A stretch of DNA of 64,000 nt from Ruania suaedae (GCF_021049265.1 NZ_CP088018.1:1798001-1862000); one strand, 5' to 3'; positions 16,025 through 27,414 are shown, counted from the stretch's first letter. The notes: a model not told the origin generated them from the letters alone. A program made the numbers and translations.

Positions 16025-17836
16025 TTACTGTGCGGGTGCGTCGTTCGACGTCGCCTCGTTCGACCCTGCACCCTTCGGCTCCGGCTTGGCGTCCACGCCG
16101 GCCTCCTTGCGCTGCTGCGCGGAGATCGGAGCAGGAGCACCGGTGAGCGGGTCGTAGCCGCCACCGGACTTCGGGAAGGCGATCACGTCGCGGATCGAGT
16201 CGGCCTTCGAGAGCAGGGCCACGATCCGGTCCCAGCCGAAGGCGATCCCGCCGTGCGGGGGCGCGCCGTAGGAGAACGCCTCGAGCAGGAAGCCGAACTT
16301 CTCGGCCGCCTCCTCGGCCCCGATCCCCATCACCTCGAAGACCCGCTGCTGGACGTCCTTGCGGTGGATACGGATCGACCCACCGCCGATCTCGTTGCCG
16401 TTGCAGACGATGTCGTAGGCGTAGGCCAGCGCGCTGCCCGGGTCGGACTCGAAGGTGTCGATCCACTCCGGCGTCGGCGAGGTGAAGGCGTGGTGCACGG
16501 CCGTCCAGGCGCCACCGCCGACGGCCACGTCGTCGTCCTCACCGGTCGGCTTGAACAGCGGTGCGTCCACCACCCACACGAACGACCAGGCACTGTCATC
16601 GATGAGCCCCTGGCGGCGGCCGATCTCCAGCCGGGCGGCGCCGAGCAGGCCCCGCGCCTCGGTCTGCTTGCCGGCGGCGAAGAAGACGCAGTCACCCGGG
16701 GAGGCACCCACGGCCTCGACCAGGCCGGCGCGCTCGGACTCGGAGAGGTTCTTCGCGACCGGTCCGCCGAGCTCGCCGTCCTCCGCGACGGTCACATACG
16801 CGAGGCCCTTGGCCCCGCGCTGCTTGGCCCACTCCTGCCACGCGTCGAACTGACGGCGCGGCTGCGACCCGCCGCCGGGCATGACCACCGCGCCCACGTA
16901 GGGGGCCTGGAACACCCGGAAGGGGGTGTCGGCGAAGTAGTCGGTCAGCTCGGTCAGCTCCAGGCCGAAGCGCAGGTCCGGCTTGTCGGTGCCGTAGCGG
17001 CGCATCGCGTCCGCATAGGTCATCCGCGGGATGGGCGCGCTGATCTCGTGACCGATCAGCCGCCACAGCGCCGTCAGGACCTGCTCGGCCAGCGCGATCA
17101 CGTCGTCCTGGTCGACGAAGCTCATCTCGACGTCGAGCTGGGTGAACTCCGGCTGCCGGTCGGCGCGGAAGTCCTCGTCCCGGTAGCAGCGGGCGATCTG
17201 GTAGTACCGCTCCATCCCGGCCACCATCAGCAGCTGCTTGAACAGCTGCGGCGACTGCGGCAGGGCGTACCAGGAGCCGGGCGCCAGCCGCGCCGGCACC
17301 ACGAAGTCACGCGCGCCCTCCGGCGTGGACCGGGTGAGCGTGGGCGTCTCGATCTCCAGGAAGCCGGCCTCGTTCAGCACGCTGCGCGCGGCGCGGTTGA
17401 CCTGGGAGCGCAGCCGCATCGCCGCCGCCGGGCCCGGGCGGCGCAGGTCCAGGTAGCGGTGGCTCAGGCGCACCTCCTCGGAGACCGTGACCTGCGCATC
17501 GATCGCGGTGGAGACCTGGAAGGGCAGCGGCGCGCTCTCGTTCAGCACGACGACCTCGCCGGCGATCACCTCGATCTCACCGGTGCCGAGGTTGGGGTTG
17601 GCGTTGCCCTCGGGCCGGGCGCTGATCTCGCCGGTCACCTGCAGCACGAACTCCGAGCGCAGCGGGTGCGCGATCTCCTCGTCGCGGACCACGACCTGGA
17701 CGATCCCGGAGGAATCCCGCAGATCGAGGAAGGCCACCCCACCGTGATCACGACGGCGATCCACCCACCCGGTCAGGGTGACGGTGGTGCCGATGTCGCC
17801 GGCACGCAGGGTGCCGGCCTGGTGGGTGCGAAGCAC
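16025..17836 (-). CDS. aspS: aspartate--tRNA ligase (bacterial type)
   Basis: Charges tRNA-Asp. The 603-residue enzyme has an N-terminal OB anticodon-binding fold ([19 protein letters not shown], about 24-42). The class II core shows motif 2 [16 protein letters not shown] (about 218-233) and motif 3 [13 protein letters not shown] (about 535). The inserted GAD domain marks the bacterial type. Whether it also charges tRNA-Asn cannot be decided from the sequence. The tail after about residue 575 is Lys/Glu/Asn-rich and probably disordered. GTG start with a strong ribosome site (CGGAGGACC). Confidence 0.97.
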   Translation of the reverse strand: MLRTHQAGTLRAGDIGTTVTLTGWVDRRRDHGGVAFLDLRDSSGIVQVVVRDEEIAHPLRSEFVLQVTGEISARPEGNANPNLGTGEIEVIAGEVVVLNESAPLPFQVSTAIDAQVTVSEEVRLSHRYLDLRRPGPAAAMRLRSQVNRAARSVLNEAGFLEIETPTLTRSTPEGARDFVVPARLAPGSWYALPQSPQLFKQLLMVAGMERYYQIARCYRDEDFRADRQPEFTQLDVEMSFVDQDDVIALAEQVLTALWRLIGHEISAPIPRMTYADAMRRYGTDKPDLRFGLELTELTDYFADTPFRVFQAPYVGAVVMPGGGSQPRRQFDAWQEWAKQRGAKGLAYVTVAEDGELGGPVAKNLSESERAGLVEAVGASPGDCVFFAAGKQTEARGLLGAARLEIGRRQGLIDDSAWSFVWVVDAPLFKPTGEDDDVAVGGGAWTAVHHAFTSPTPEWIDTFESDPGSALAYAYDIVCNGNEIGGGSIRIHRKDVQQRVFEVMGIGAEEAAEKFGFLLEAFSYGAPPHGGIAFGWDRIVALLSKADSIRDVIAFPKSGGGYDPLTGAPAPISAQQRKEAGVDAKPEPKGAGSNEATSNDAPAQ

Positions 17837-17886
17837 GAGGGTCCTCCGGATCGTTCGGGCGGGGGCGCCAGGGCGGTGCCTGGTCG

Positions 17887-17892
17887 ATCCTA
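17887..17892 (-). promoter_or_regulatory. -10-like hexamer for aspS
   Basis: On the minus strand TAGGAT (5 of 6 to the TANNAT form) lies about 50 bases before the aspS GTG, leaving room for the ribosome site. No good -35 is visible 17 bases upstream. Confidence 0.4.
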
Positions 17893-17926
17893 ATGCCCTG
17901 GCGGAGCGTGGACGGCCCCGGGACGG

Positions 17927-17948
17927 GCGTGCGCAACCGTGCGCACGC
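17927..17948 (-). terminator. hairpin after the GTPase operon
   Basis: A perfect 9-base inverted repeat (GCGTGCGCA / TGCGCACGC) with a 4-base loop begins 5 bases after the stop of the GTPase gene that ends at 17954. No U-run follows. It separates the GTPase operon from aspS. Confidence 0.6.
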
Positions 17949-17953
17949 AGTGC

Positions 17954-19633
17954 TCAGCGGCGCGCGCGCTCGAGCGCGTGGGCGTAGGTGCGGGCCGCCT
18001 GCACCCGCGCGTGGACCTCGGCCAGGACGAGCCGCTCGGCCACCTGTGTCACGGCGGTGCGTAGCGCGATCCGCGTGCGCCGGCGCCGGCGTGCCGCCCC
18101 GATCCGTGCCGCCCCCCAGACGACCACGGAGGTCAGCAGCCCGAGCAGCAACCCGCCCAGCAGTGCCACCGTGGGCCAGGGCAGCGCCGGCAGCGCGGGC
18201 AGCAGAGCCCCGGACTCCTGCGCCGGGACGGGTCCCAGCTGCGGCGTCCACGGCGGCGGCAGGCCCAGGTAGCGCACGCCGGCGATCACGCCCAGCCACA
18301 ACGCGCCCACGACGGCGGTCGCGAACCACAACCACTGCAGCACCGCGGGCAGGGCGAACCACCGCGGGTCGCGTGCATGGACGGTGCGGTGGGAGCTGAT
18401 CGCGGCATCCAGGGCGCGGGGGAGGTCGTCTACGTGTGCCATCGCACCCTCCCGCAGATGGTCCCGCCACACGCCCGTGGCCGATCCGGCACCGGTCTCG
18501 GCGAGCCGCCGCAGCGCGCTCGCGGCCTGGGAGCGCACCGCCGGGCTCGGCGGTGGCGCGGAGGAGACGGTCAGCACCGGATCGTCACGGCTCGGATTCG
18601 CTTCCTGCCCGGGGCGGCCGAGATGCAGGCGGCGCAGCGGGTCGGGGCGTAGCCGCCCCAGCCAGCGGGTCACCGGCCACCCGGCGCGCATGCGCGCCCG
18701 GTAGCGGTAGGAGCCGGCGACGGCGGTGGCCACCGCCTCCACGCCCCCCGCCTCGCACAGCCGGTCCACCAGCTGGCGCTGCTCGGTGCGGGAGACCGCA
18801 CCGGGCGCAGGCGCCGGGCACACGTCGGCGAGCCGGTCCGCGGCGGTGGCGACGTCGGCCTGCAGCCGTGCCTGCACCGCGGCACGGCGGGCGACGACGT
18901 CGGCCAGGCGCCGGCGCAGGTCCGGCAGTCCGGCACCGGTGAGTGCGGAGACCCCGAGCACCTCCACGCCACGCAGGCCGTCGTCGGCGAGACGGCCGGC
19001 GACGTCGGCCATCACCTGGCGGACGTCCGGCGGGGAGAGCAGGTCCACCTGGTTGAGCACGGCCAGGGTGACCTCGGCGTGCCGCGCCATCGGGCGCAGG
19101 TACTGCTGGTGCACCACGGCGTCGGCGTACTTCTGCGGATCGAGCACCCACACGAGCATGTCGACACGCGCGGCCAGGCGGGCCGCGCGGTCGTGGTGGT
19201 CGGTCCGCACCGAGTCGATGTCGGGCAGGTCCACCAGCACCAACCCGTCCAGCCGTGGCCCGCCGGCCGCCTCGGCGCCGACCCGCCGGTCGATCCCGAG
19301 CCAGTCGAGCAGTGGCGCGCTCGGCTCGGTCCCCCACACCACCGCCACCGGATGTCCGGTCGTGGGCCGGCGGGCGCCCACCTGGGTGACGTCGTGACCG
19401 GCGAGCGCGTTGGTGAGCGAGGACTTGCCGCTGCCGGTCGCCCCTGCCAGCGCGACCACGGTGTGCGCGGCGGACAGCGCGCCGCGTTCTCCGGCGCGCT
19501 GGAGTACCCCCTGGGCGCCGGAGAGCGCCGCCTCGATCATGGGCTCCCCCGGGCCGACGACCGGGGTGAGAGCCCCGACCGCCTCCTCGAGCGCGTGGAG
19601 CCGGTCACTCAGGGCCGTGGCACGCCCTCTCAC
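17954..19633 (-). CDS. membrane-associated GTPase (YfjP-like), second of a tandem pair
   Basis: A 559-residue P-loop GTPase with G1 GATGSGKSS (about 64-72), a G2-like RRPTTGHP, G3 DLPDIDS (about 134-140) and G4 NQVD (about 195). After the G domain comes a helical region and two hydrophobic segments near residues 425-445 and 475-500, then a basic helical tail. This resembles the dynamin-like/YfjP GTPases found in actinobacteria, which associate with the membrane. The GTG start overlaps the stop of the neighbouring GTPase by 4 bases, so the two are made together. Exact role unknown; membrane remodelling or cell-division roles are inferred from the family only. Confidence 0.8.
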   Translation of the reverse strand: MRGRATALSDRLHALEEAVGALTPVVGPGEPMIEAALSGAQGVLQRAGERGALSAAHTVVALAGATGSGKSSLTNALAGHDVTQVGARRPTTGHPVAVVWGTEPSAPLLDWLGIDRRVGAEAAGGPRLDGLVLVDLPDIDSVRTDHHDRAARLAARVDMLVWVLDPQKYADAVVHQQYLRPMARHAEVTLAVLNQVDLLSPPDVRQVMADVAGRLADDGLRGVEVLGVSALTGAGLPDLRRRLADVVARRAAVQARLQADVATAADRLADVCPAPAPGAVSRTEQRQLVDRLCEAGGVEAVATAVAGSYRYRARMRAGWPVTRWLGRLRPDPLRRLHLGRPGQEANPSRDDPVLTVSSAPPPSPAVRSQAASALRRLAETGAGSATGVWRDHLREGAMAHVDDLPRALDAAISSHRTVHARDPRWFALPAVLQWLWFATAVVGALWLGVIAGVRYLGLPPPWTPQLGPVPAQESGALLPALPALPWPTVALLGGLLLGLLTSVVVWGAARIGAARRRRRTRIALRTAVTQVAERLVLAEVHARVQAARTYAHALERARR

Positions 19634-21339
19634 GCGCGCTCCACGGCGGCCAGGGCCGCCAGGGCGGATGCGGCGTTCGTCCGCAGCGCCTGTGCCGCAG
19701 TGTCCATCCGGCCGGTGTCCGGCAGCAACGTCTCGTACCGGCCCTGCTCCTGCGCGAAGAGGGTCTGGACGCGGGTGTCCAGGTCCGCCCGTGCCTGCTC
19801 GGCGAGGCGGCGTACGGCCTGGTCGCCGAAGATCGCCTCGAGGAGCTTCTGCGCCACCACGGCCGCGCCACCGGCGATCGCGACCTCGGAGCCGAGCAGC
19901 GCCCCGCCGGTGGTCGCGAAGGCGACGATCATCAGCACCACCGCGACGCCGTTCACGCCGAAGGCGAGCATCCGCGCCGTCGTGCGCTTGTCCTGGCCCT
20001 CGGTGCGGACCAGCTCCAGCAGATAGTGCTGCCAGCCCCGGATCTGCTCCCCGGCACGCTCGGCGATGTCGGGCGAGGCCCTGTCCAGACTCGTGCCGTC
20101 CTGGGCGGCCCCGGCCACGAGGGCGCGGCCCGCGGGCTCGCGCGAAAGCGCTTGATAGGCGTGTTCGGCGGCGGTCCCGGCCTGGTCCACGAGCACCGCC
20201 AGCACCCCGTGCCCGATCGCGTCCTCCACCTTCCGCGCCGGCTGGGGTCTGCCGGTCACGAAGGCCGTCACGCGGTCCCGCGCCCGGCCCACGGTCGACT
20301 CGACCGACCGGATGAAGTCACCGGTGCCGACGAAGTCCTGCCAGCGGGCCAGCACCTCGGTGCGTAGCAGCGCGCCGTCGGCCAGGGTCCGCAGCAGATC
20401 GCTGGTGTCGTAGGCGCCGGCCACCCGCCCGCGCAGGTCGATGGCCAGCCGGCGTTGCTCCTCGAGCGCTCCGGCCAGATCGGCCGCGCCCTGCGCGACA
20501 TCCCGGACCGCGCCGTGCAGGGTCTGGCGCGCCAGCTGCGCGCGCGCGTCGCTGTCGGCCGAGAGCCCCGCCAGCCACCGGGCGAGGTCGGTCAGGTACT
20601 CCGGTGGCAGCATGCCGCCGGACAGGCGGGTCTCGGCCACGACGAACAGGGGCGCCCCGCCGAGGCCTTCGTCGGCGAGCATCTGTGTCAGATCGCCGCT
20701 GACCTCGGCCCGGACGGCCGGCGCCACCCGGTCGAGCACCACCGCGACGGCGACGTCGCGGCGGGCAGCCTCGCGCAGCAGCCCCCAGGGCACCGCGTCG
20801 GCGTACCGGTGGGCGGTCGTGACGAAGATCCACAGGTCGGCCGCGGCGAGCAGCTGGCCGGCGAGCTCACGGTTGGCGTCGACCACCGAGTCGATGTCGG
20901 GCGCGTCCAGCAGCGCCAGGCCGGGCCCCACCGCGTCGGTCTCCAGCAACCGCACCACCCCACCCGTGCCCCGGTCCTGCCTGGCGCCACTGCCCCGCAC
21001 CCGCGCCAGGTGCGGGAGCACCCGGGTGGGCACGAACCAGCCCGCGTCACCGGGGTGGTGGATCAACAGCGGGTCGCGCGTGGTCGGCCGCAGCGCGCCG
21101 GTCGTGGCCACCGGCTCGCCCACCAGGGCGTTCACCAGGGTCGACTTCCCGGCCCCGGTCGACCCGCCCACCACCACCAGCAGCGGGGCGTCGAGCGAGG
21201 CGGCGCGCGGGAGGACGTAGTCGTCGAGCTGGGCGAGGAGATGGTTGCGATGGGCCCTGGCCACGTCGGCGTGGGCCGTCTGCAGCGGCAGCCGTGCCCC
21301 GGCGACGGCGTCCCTCACCTCCCGCAGCTCGCTCTCCAT
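19630..21339 (-). CDS. dynamin-like GTPase, first of a tandem pair
   Basis: A 569-residue protein with an N-terminal helical segment, G1 GGSTGAGKST (about 58-67), switch I RPTTRDP, and G3 LLDAPDIDS (about 143-151). The expected N/T-K-x-D (G4) is replaced by VVLDRVAP, so nucleotide specificity may differ from its partner. A long helical stalk follows, then one or two hydrophobic segments (about 452-490: MLAFGVNGVAVVLMIVAF and the next stretch) and a helical tail. This is the layout of bacterial dynamin-like proteins that bind membranes. The message appears leaderless (see the hexamer at 21346). It is first in a two-gene operon. Confidence 0.8.
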   Translation of the reverse strand: MESELREVRDAVAGARLPLQTAHADVARAHRNHLLAQLDDYVLPRAASLDAPLLVVVGGSTGAGKSTLVNALVGEPVATTGALRPTTRDPLLIHHPGDAGWFVPTRVLPHLARVRGSGARQDRGTGGVVRLLETDAVGPGLALLDAPDIDSVVDANRELAGQLLAAADLWIFVTTAHRYADAVPWGLLREAARRDVAVAVVLDRVAPAVRAEVSGDLTQMLADEGLGGAPLFVVAETRLSGGMLPPEYLTDLARWLAGLSADSDARAQLARQTLHGAVRDVAQGAADLAGALEEQRRLAIDLRGRVAGAYDTSDLLRTLADGALLRTEVLARWQDFVGTGDFIRSVESTVGRARDRVTAFVTGRPQPARKVEDAIGHGVLAVLVDQAGTAAEHAYQALSREPAGRALVAGAAQDGTSLDRASPDIAERAGEQIRGWQHYLLELVRTEGQDKRTTARMLAFGVNGVAVVLMIVAFATTGGALLGSEVAIAGGAAVVAQKLLEAIFGDQAVRRLAEQARADLDTRVQTLFAQEQGRYETLLPDTGRMDTAAQALRTNAASALAALAAVERA

Positions 21340-21345
21340 GTCCCG

Positions 21346-21351
21346 ATCATG
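21346..21351 (-). promoter_or_regulatory. -10-like hexamer for the GTPase operon
   Basis: On the minus strand CATGAT (four of six to TATAAT) is followed by 6 bases and the ATG at 21339; no ribosome site is present in between. Confidence 0.45.
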
Positions 21352-21406
21352 CCAGCAGCCCTGGTGACGTTGCGCACAGCACCCCTCAGTTCGGCGGACG
21401 GACCCG

Positions 21407-21412
21407 TAGGAT
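21407..21412 (+). promoter_or_regulatory. possible -10 for the DEAD-box helicase
   Basis: TAGGAT lies about 165 bases before the helicase start in the 239-base gap between the divergent GTPase and helicase genes. If used, it gives a long 5' leader of roughly 160 bases, as seen for some cold-inducible RNA helicases. No -35 is recognisable. The rest of this gap shows nothing I can name. Confidence 0.3.
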
Positions 21413-21578
21413 GGTCATGCATCCCTGGAGCGCAGATCCCGCACCAGGCCCTGGGCGGAACGCCGCCGTGGAGACGCCGAACAGCTGGCGCATGGAGTGA
21501 GGGCCGACGCGGAGCAGGACCGACCGGTCCGAGGCCTCCCACCGAGTCCCCCTCCCCTGCACACCGATTGGTTCCCAC

Positions 21579-23399
<1,821 letters not shown>

Positions 23400-23400
23400 G

Positions 23401-24771
23401 TCAGTCCGTCGCTGAGTCGGCAGGACCAGCAGGGCCCACCCTGGGCCACAGGTCCGCCGCCGGCGGCTGCCAGGCCTGAGGGTCGGCCTCGACCTGCTCG
23501 CCGCTGCGGATGTCCTTGATCTGGTGACCCTCGGCCGAGGGGAACCAGACGAACGGGATCCCGCGCCGGTCGGCGAACTTGATCTGCTTGCCGAACTTCG
23601 CCGCCGAGGGCGCGACGTCGGTGGGGATGCCCCGCCCGCGCAGCGCCGCGGCGACGGCGTCGCTGTCCGGGCGGGACGCCTCGTCGGTGACGGCGACCAG
23701 CACGGCGGTGGGCACGCCACGGCTCGCGGCGACCAAGCCCGCACCGAGCAACCGCGAGACCAGGCGCGTGACCCCGATCGACATGCCGACCCCGGGGTAG
23801 GTGGCGCTGCCGTCGGAGGCCAGGGAGTCGTAACGGCCGCCGGAGCTGATCGACCCCAGCTGCTCGTGACCGACCAGGGTGGTCTCATAGACGCTGCCGG
23901 TGTAGTAGTCCAGGCCCCGGGCGATCCGCAGGTCCGCCACCACCGTGCCCGGCACGCGCTGCTGGGCGGCCTCCACGAGCGCGACGAGCTCGGTCAGTCC
24001 CTCCTCGAGCAGGTCGTTGCGAACCCCGAGCGCGAGCACCCGATCGGCGATCGAGGCATCCGTGCCCGAGATCGAGGCGAGGTCGAGGCAGGCCTGTGCC
24101 TGGTCCGGTGAGGCGCCGTTCTCCGCCTGGAGGGTCGCGAGCACGCGATCGGGGCCGATCTTGTCCAGCTTGTCGATCGTGCGCAGCACGCCGTCGACGT
24201 CGGCGAGGCCGATCGCCTCGTAGAAACCCTGCGCCACGTTCCGGTTGTTGACCTGGATGCGCACGGGAGGCACGCCCAGCTCGCGGAGGCGCTCGAAGGC
24301 CTCGGCCATCACCAGCGGTACCTCCACCTCGTGGTGGAAGGCGAGCTCGCCGGAGCCCACGACGTCGATATCGGCCTGCGTGAACTCACGGAAACGCCCG
24401 TCCTGCGGGCGCTCACCACGCCAGACCGACTGCACCTGGTAGCGCTTGAAGGGGAACTGCAGCCGGCCCGCGTTCTCGAGCACGTAGCGAGCGAAGGGCA
24501 CGGTGAGGTCGAAGTGCAGGCCGAGCGACCTGTCGTGGGCGCCGTCGGAGGTGTCCTCGGCCTCGGCCTGCAGGCGGCGCAGCACGTAGACCTCCTTGGA
24601 GGTCTCCCCCTTGCTGAGCAGGTGCTCGAGTGGTTCCACGGCCCGGGTCCGGATGCCCGCGTACCCGTGCAGCTCGAAGGTGTGCCGCACCGTCTCGAGC
24701 ACGGCGTGCTCGACGGCGCGCCCCTCGGGGAGCCATTCGGGGAAACCGGACAGGGGTGAGATGCGCGCCAT
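23401..24771 (-). CDS. hisS: histidine--tRNA ligase
   Basis: Charges tRNA-His. Begins MARISPLSGFPEWLPEG and shows class II motif 2 VWRGERPQDGRFREFTQAD (about 115-133) and the histidine-specific motif RIARGLDYYTGSVYE (about 284-298), then motif 3 and the anticodon-binding alpha/beta domain. The start at 24771 gives 456 residues; an in-frame ATG 9 bases upstream (24780) cannot be excluded. An AACAAT hexamer ends 7 bases before 24771, compatible with a leaderless start. It belongs to the HisRS branch with the SGFPEWLPEG N-terminus rather than the E. coli type. Confidence 0.96.
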   Translation of the reverse strand: MARISPLSGFPEWLPEGRAVEHAVLETVRHTFELHGYAGIRTRAVEPLEHLLSKGETSKEVYVLRRLQAEAEDTSDGAHDRSLGLHFDLTVPFARYVLENAGRLQFPFKRYQVQSVWRGERPQDGRFREFTQADIDVVGSGELAFHHEVEVPLVMAEAFERLRELGVPPVRIQVNNRNVAQGFYEAIGLADVDGVLRTIDKLDKIGPDRVLATLQAENGASPDQAQACLDLASISGTDASIADRVLALGVRNDLLEEGLTELVALVEAAQQRVPGTVVADLRIARGLDYYTGSVYETTLVGHEQLGSISSGGRYDSLASDGSATYPGVGMSIGVTRLVSRLLGAGLVAASRGVPTAVLVAVTDEASRPDSDAVAAALRGRGIPTDVAPSAAKFGKQIKFADRRGIPFVWFPSAEGHQIKDIRSGEQVEADPQAWQPPAADLWPRVGPAGPADSATD

Positions 24772-24888
24772 GCCCGCCATTGTTCCATCGCCGCTCGCTA
24801 CACCGGCACGCGGGCGATCCGTTCAGATGTGACCATCCCGTGACCGCGTCGGGGCACGTCAGCGCGAAGATGAACACTGACCCTCCTC

Positions 24889-24894
24889 TACAAT
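24889..24894 (+). promoter_or_regulatory. -10-like hexamer for the PPIase-DUF349 operon
   Basis: TACAAT (five of six to TATAAT) lies 75 bases before the TTG start at 24969, giving a leader of about 68 bases that holds a strong AGGAGGAG ribosome site. No good -35 at normal spacing. Confidence 0.45.
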
Positions 24895-24968
24895 CGCCAC
24901 CGTGTGCCCGCGCGGTCGGACGCGGGACGGTGCGGTGACGCATCCGCCACCACGAGGAGGAGACCGGA

Positions 24969-25763
24969 TTGTCCCCGAGCAAGCGGGAGCGCGAACAGGC
25001 TCGTCGTCGGTACGCCAAGCGTGCGGCGAGGCAGGAGCGCGCCGCACGGGTCGCTCGGGAGCGACGCATCGTGGCGGCGGTGGTGGTGGCCGTGCTCGTG
25101 GCGGTGGCGATCACCCTCGTGGTGCTGGACCGCCGCGAGGAGGAGCCGGCCGAGGCTGACCAGACTCCCACCGCGACGGCGGAGCCGACCGCCGAGGGCG
25201 ACTCTGCTGAGCCGTTGCCGACCACCGAGCCGCGCAGCTACGAGTCCGCTCCCCCTGCCAGTGATTCCCTCGACACCAGCTGGGACGCGGTGATCGGCAC
25301 GAACATGGGCGACATCTCCGTCACCCTGGACGGGCAGCAGGCCCCGCAGGCGGTGGCCTCCTTCCTCATGCTCGCCGGCGACGGCTACTTCGACGGCACG
25401 GGCTGTCACCGGCTGCTGCCGGACTCGCTGCTGCAGTGCGGAGACCCGACGGCCACCGGCTCAGGAGGCCCGGGCTACTCCTTCGGTCCGATCGAGAACG
25501 CCCCGGGCGACGACGTCTATCCGGCTGGGACCCTCGCGATGGCGCGGACCCCGGGTGACGGCGAGAGCATGGGCTCGCAGTTCTTCCTCGTCTTCGACGA
25601 GGTCACCCTGCCCAGCGACGAGGCCGGTGGCTACACGGTGTTCGGTGAGGTGACCGAGGGCCTGGAGATCCTGGCGCAGATCGGCGCCGCAGGAACGATC
25701 GACGGTGGACCGGACGGCCGCCCAGCCCAGAACGTGATCATCGAGAGTGTGGACATCCAGTGA
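24969..25763 (+). CDS. membrane-anchored cyclophilin-type peptidyl-prolyl cis-trans isomerase
   Basis: Extracytoplasmic prolyl isomerase that assists folding of exported proteins. The 264-residue protein has a very basic N-terminus, one membrane helix (about 34-53), an acidic Thr/Pro/Ala linker and a cyclophilin domain from about 105. Its core blocks are MLAGDGYFDGTGCHRLLPDS, GTLAMARTPGDGESMGSQFF and FGEVTEGLEIL. The F-H-R catalytic motif is altered to C-H-R (GTGCHRL), an arrangement seen in this actinobacterial subgroup, so activity should be checked. The start is TTG, supported by AGGAGGAG with 6-7 base spacing. The stop overlaps the DUF349 GTG by 4 bases. Confidence 0.9.
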   Translation: MSPSKREREQARRRYAKRAARQERAARVARERRIVAAVVVAVLVAVAITLVVLDRREEEPAEADQTPTATAEPTAEGDSAEPLPTTEPRSYESAPPASDSLDTSWDAVIGTNMGDISVTLDGQQAPQAVASFLMLAGDGYFDGTGCHRLLPDSLLQCGDPTATGSGGPGYSFGPIENAPGDDVYPAGTLAMARTPGDGESMGSQFFLVFDEVTLPSDEAGGYTVFGEVTEGLEILAQIGAAGTIDGGPDGRPAQNVIIESVDIQ

Positions 25764-27403
25764 CCGAGCAGCACGCCCACGACCAGGACGAGGCGAACGC
25801 CGTGAGCAGCGACCAGGCAGAGACCACCCAGACCGCCGAGATGGCCGAGACGGTGGAGTCGGCGCCGACTCCGCAGCCCGAGGCCGCCCCGGAGGAGACC
25901 GCCGACGCCACGCCGGACGCCGCCCCGGCCGAGGCCGCGCCGGCGGAGGCCGCGCCGGCGGAGGCCGCGCCGGCCACGCCGACCCCCGCGACGGTGCCCA
26001 AGCCCTCCGCCATCCCCACGCCGGCCACGATGGCCCCCCGTCCCCGCCCGCAGGTGCCCGGCACGCCGGGTGCCCAGGCGCCCGCATCCCCCGCGGGGGC
26101 GGTTCCGACGGTGCCTACCACCGACCCGACGGCACCGCCGATGGACCCGGCGGAGGTGGCCGCGGCCACGCCGTTCGGCCGCGTCGACCCCGACGGGACC
26201 GTGCACGTGCGCGAGGGTGAGGGCGAGCGCGTCGTCGGGCAGTTCCCCGACGTGCCGGAGGCCGAGGCGCTGGCGCTGTACATCCGCCGCTACCTGGACC
26301 TCAAGGCGCAGGTCGAGCTCTTCGCGGCCCGGATCTCCCAGCTCAGCGTCAAGGACCTGGACGCGACGCAGCACAGCCTCGCCGAGGCCCTGGCCGAACC
26401 GGCCGCCGTCGGCGATCTGGACGGGCTGCGCGCGCGGTTCGCCGAGCTCAAGGAGGCGGCCAAGGACCGCCGCCGGCAGGTGCAGGCCGAACGCGAGGAG
26501 GCCAAGGCCCAGGCGCTGGCCGAGCGCACGGCCGTAGTCGAGCAGGCCGAGCAGATCGCCGCGATGGATCCCTCCCGGGTGCAGTGGAAGGCGCAGGGTC
26601 AGACGCTGCGCGATCTGCTCGACACCTGGAAGCAGGCCCAGAAGTCCGGGCCACGCCTGGACCGTCCCACCGAGGACGCGCTGTGGAAGCGCTTCGCGGC
26701 CGCACGCTCCACCTTCGACAAGCAGCGCCGTCAGTTCTTCTCCGAGCTGGACAAGCAGCACGATGAGGCGAAGGTCGCCAAGGAGAAGCTGATCGCGCGC
26801 GCCGAAGCGCTCTCCTCCTCCACCGACTGGGGCCCCACCACGCTGGCCTACCGGGACCTGATGACCGAATGGAAGGCCGCGGGCCGGGCCGCCCGCAAGG
26901 AGGACGACGCCCTGTGGGCACGCTTCCGCGGCGCCCAGGACCGGTTCTTCGAGGCGCGCAACGCCCAGAACGCCCAGGTCGACGCCGAGTACGGGCAGAA
27001 CCTCGAGGTCAAGCTCGCCCTCCTGGAGGAGGCCGAGGCGCTGGTGCCGGTCACCGACCTGCGGGAGGCGAAGGCCCGGCTGCGCGACATCCAGGAGCGC
27101 TGGGAGGACGCGGGCAAGGTGCCTCGCGGCGACGTCCAGCGGGTCGAGGGACGGATGCGTGCGGTGGAGCAGTCGATCCGCGATGCCGATCAGGCCGAGT
27201 GGCGCCGCAAGAACCCCCGCGTGCAGGCCCGCGCCGAAGGGGCCGCCGCCCAGCTGGAGGAGTCGATCGCCGGTCTCGAGGCCGACCTGGCCAAGGCGGA
27301 GACCTCGGGTGATGCTCGCGCGGTGAAGGCGGCCTCGGAGGCGCTGGACGCCCGCCGGGCGTGGCTGGAGCAGGTGCTGCGGGCCGCCGACGACGCCCGC
27401 TGA
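25760..27403 (+). CDS. DUF349 domain protein
   Basis: A 547-residue cytoplasmic protein. The first 145 residues are low-complexity Ala/Pro/Glu/Thr sequence with a 15-base tandem repeat. Residues about 160-540 are long charged helices forming several DUF349 repeats; each carries the recurring W-K-x-A and L-W-x-R-F pattern (for example LDTWKQAQKSG near 290 and LMTEWKAAGRAARKEDDALW near 370). Function is not established; coiled-coil scaffold or nucleic-acid/ribosome association are only guesses. GTG start overlaps the PPIase stop, so the two are translationally coupled, and the gene ends 11 bases before the converging rel gene. Confidence 0.85.
   Translation: MTEQHAHDQDEANAVSSDQAETTQTAEMAETVESAPTPQPEAAPEETADATPDAAPAEAAPAEAAPAEAAPATPTPATVPKPSAIPTPATMAPRPRPQVPGTPGAQAPASPAGAVPTVPTTDPTAPPMDPAEVAAATPFGRVDPDGTVHVREGEGERVVGQFPDVPEAEALALYIRRYLDLKAQVELFAARISQLSVKDLDATQHSLAEALAEPAAVGDLDGLRARFAELKEAAKDRRRQVQAEREEAKAQALAERTAVVEQAEQIAAMDPSRVQWKAQGQTLRDLLDTWKQAQKSGPRLDRPTEDALWKRFAAARSTFDKQRRQFFSELDKQHDEAKVAKEKLIARAEALSSSTDWGPTTLAYRDLMTEWKAAGRAARKEDDALWARFRGAQDRFFEARNAQNAQVDAEYGQNLEVKLALLEEAEALVPVTDLREAKARLRDIQERWEDAGKVPRGDVQRVEGRMRAVEQSIRDADQAEWRRKNPRVQARAEGAAAQLEESIAGLEADLAKAETSGDARAVKAASEALDARRAWLEQVLRAADDAR
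25931..25975. repeat. three 15-base tandem repeats in the DUF349 gene
   Basis: The unit GAGGCCGCGCCGGCG is repeated three times (the last copy differs at its final base), coding for E-A-A-P-A units in the disordered N-terminal part. In frame, so length change would not disrupt the protein. Confidence 0.8.
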
Positions 27404-27414
27404 CGGCGCCGCGA

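Noticed and set aside
25931-25975. Tandem repeats in the DUF349 gene as a CRISPR or regulatory array
   Set aside because: Units are contiguous, 15 bases long, in frame and part of a disordered protein tail.
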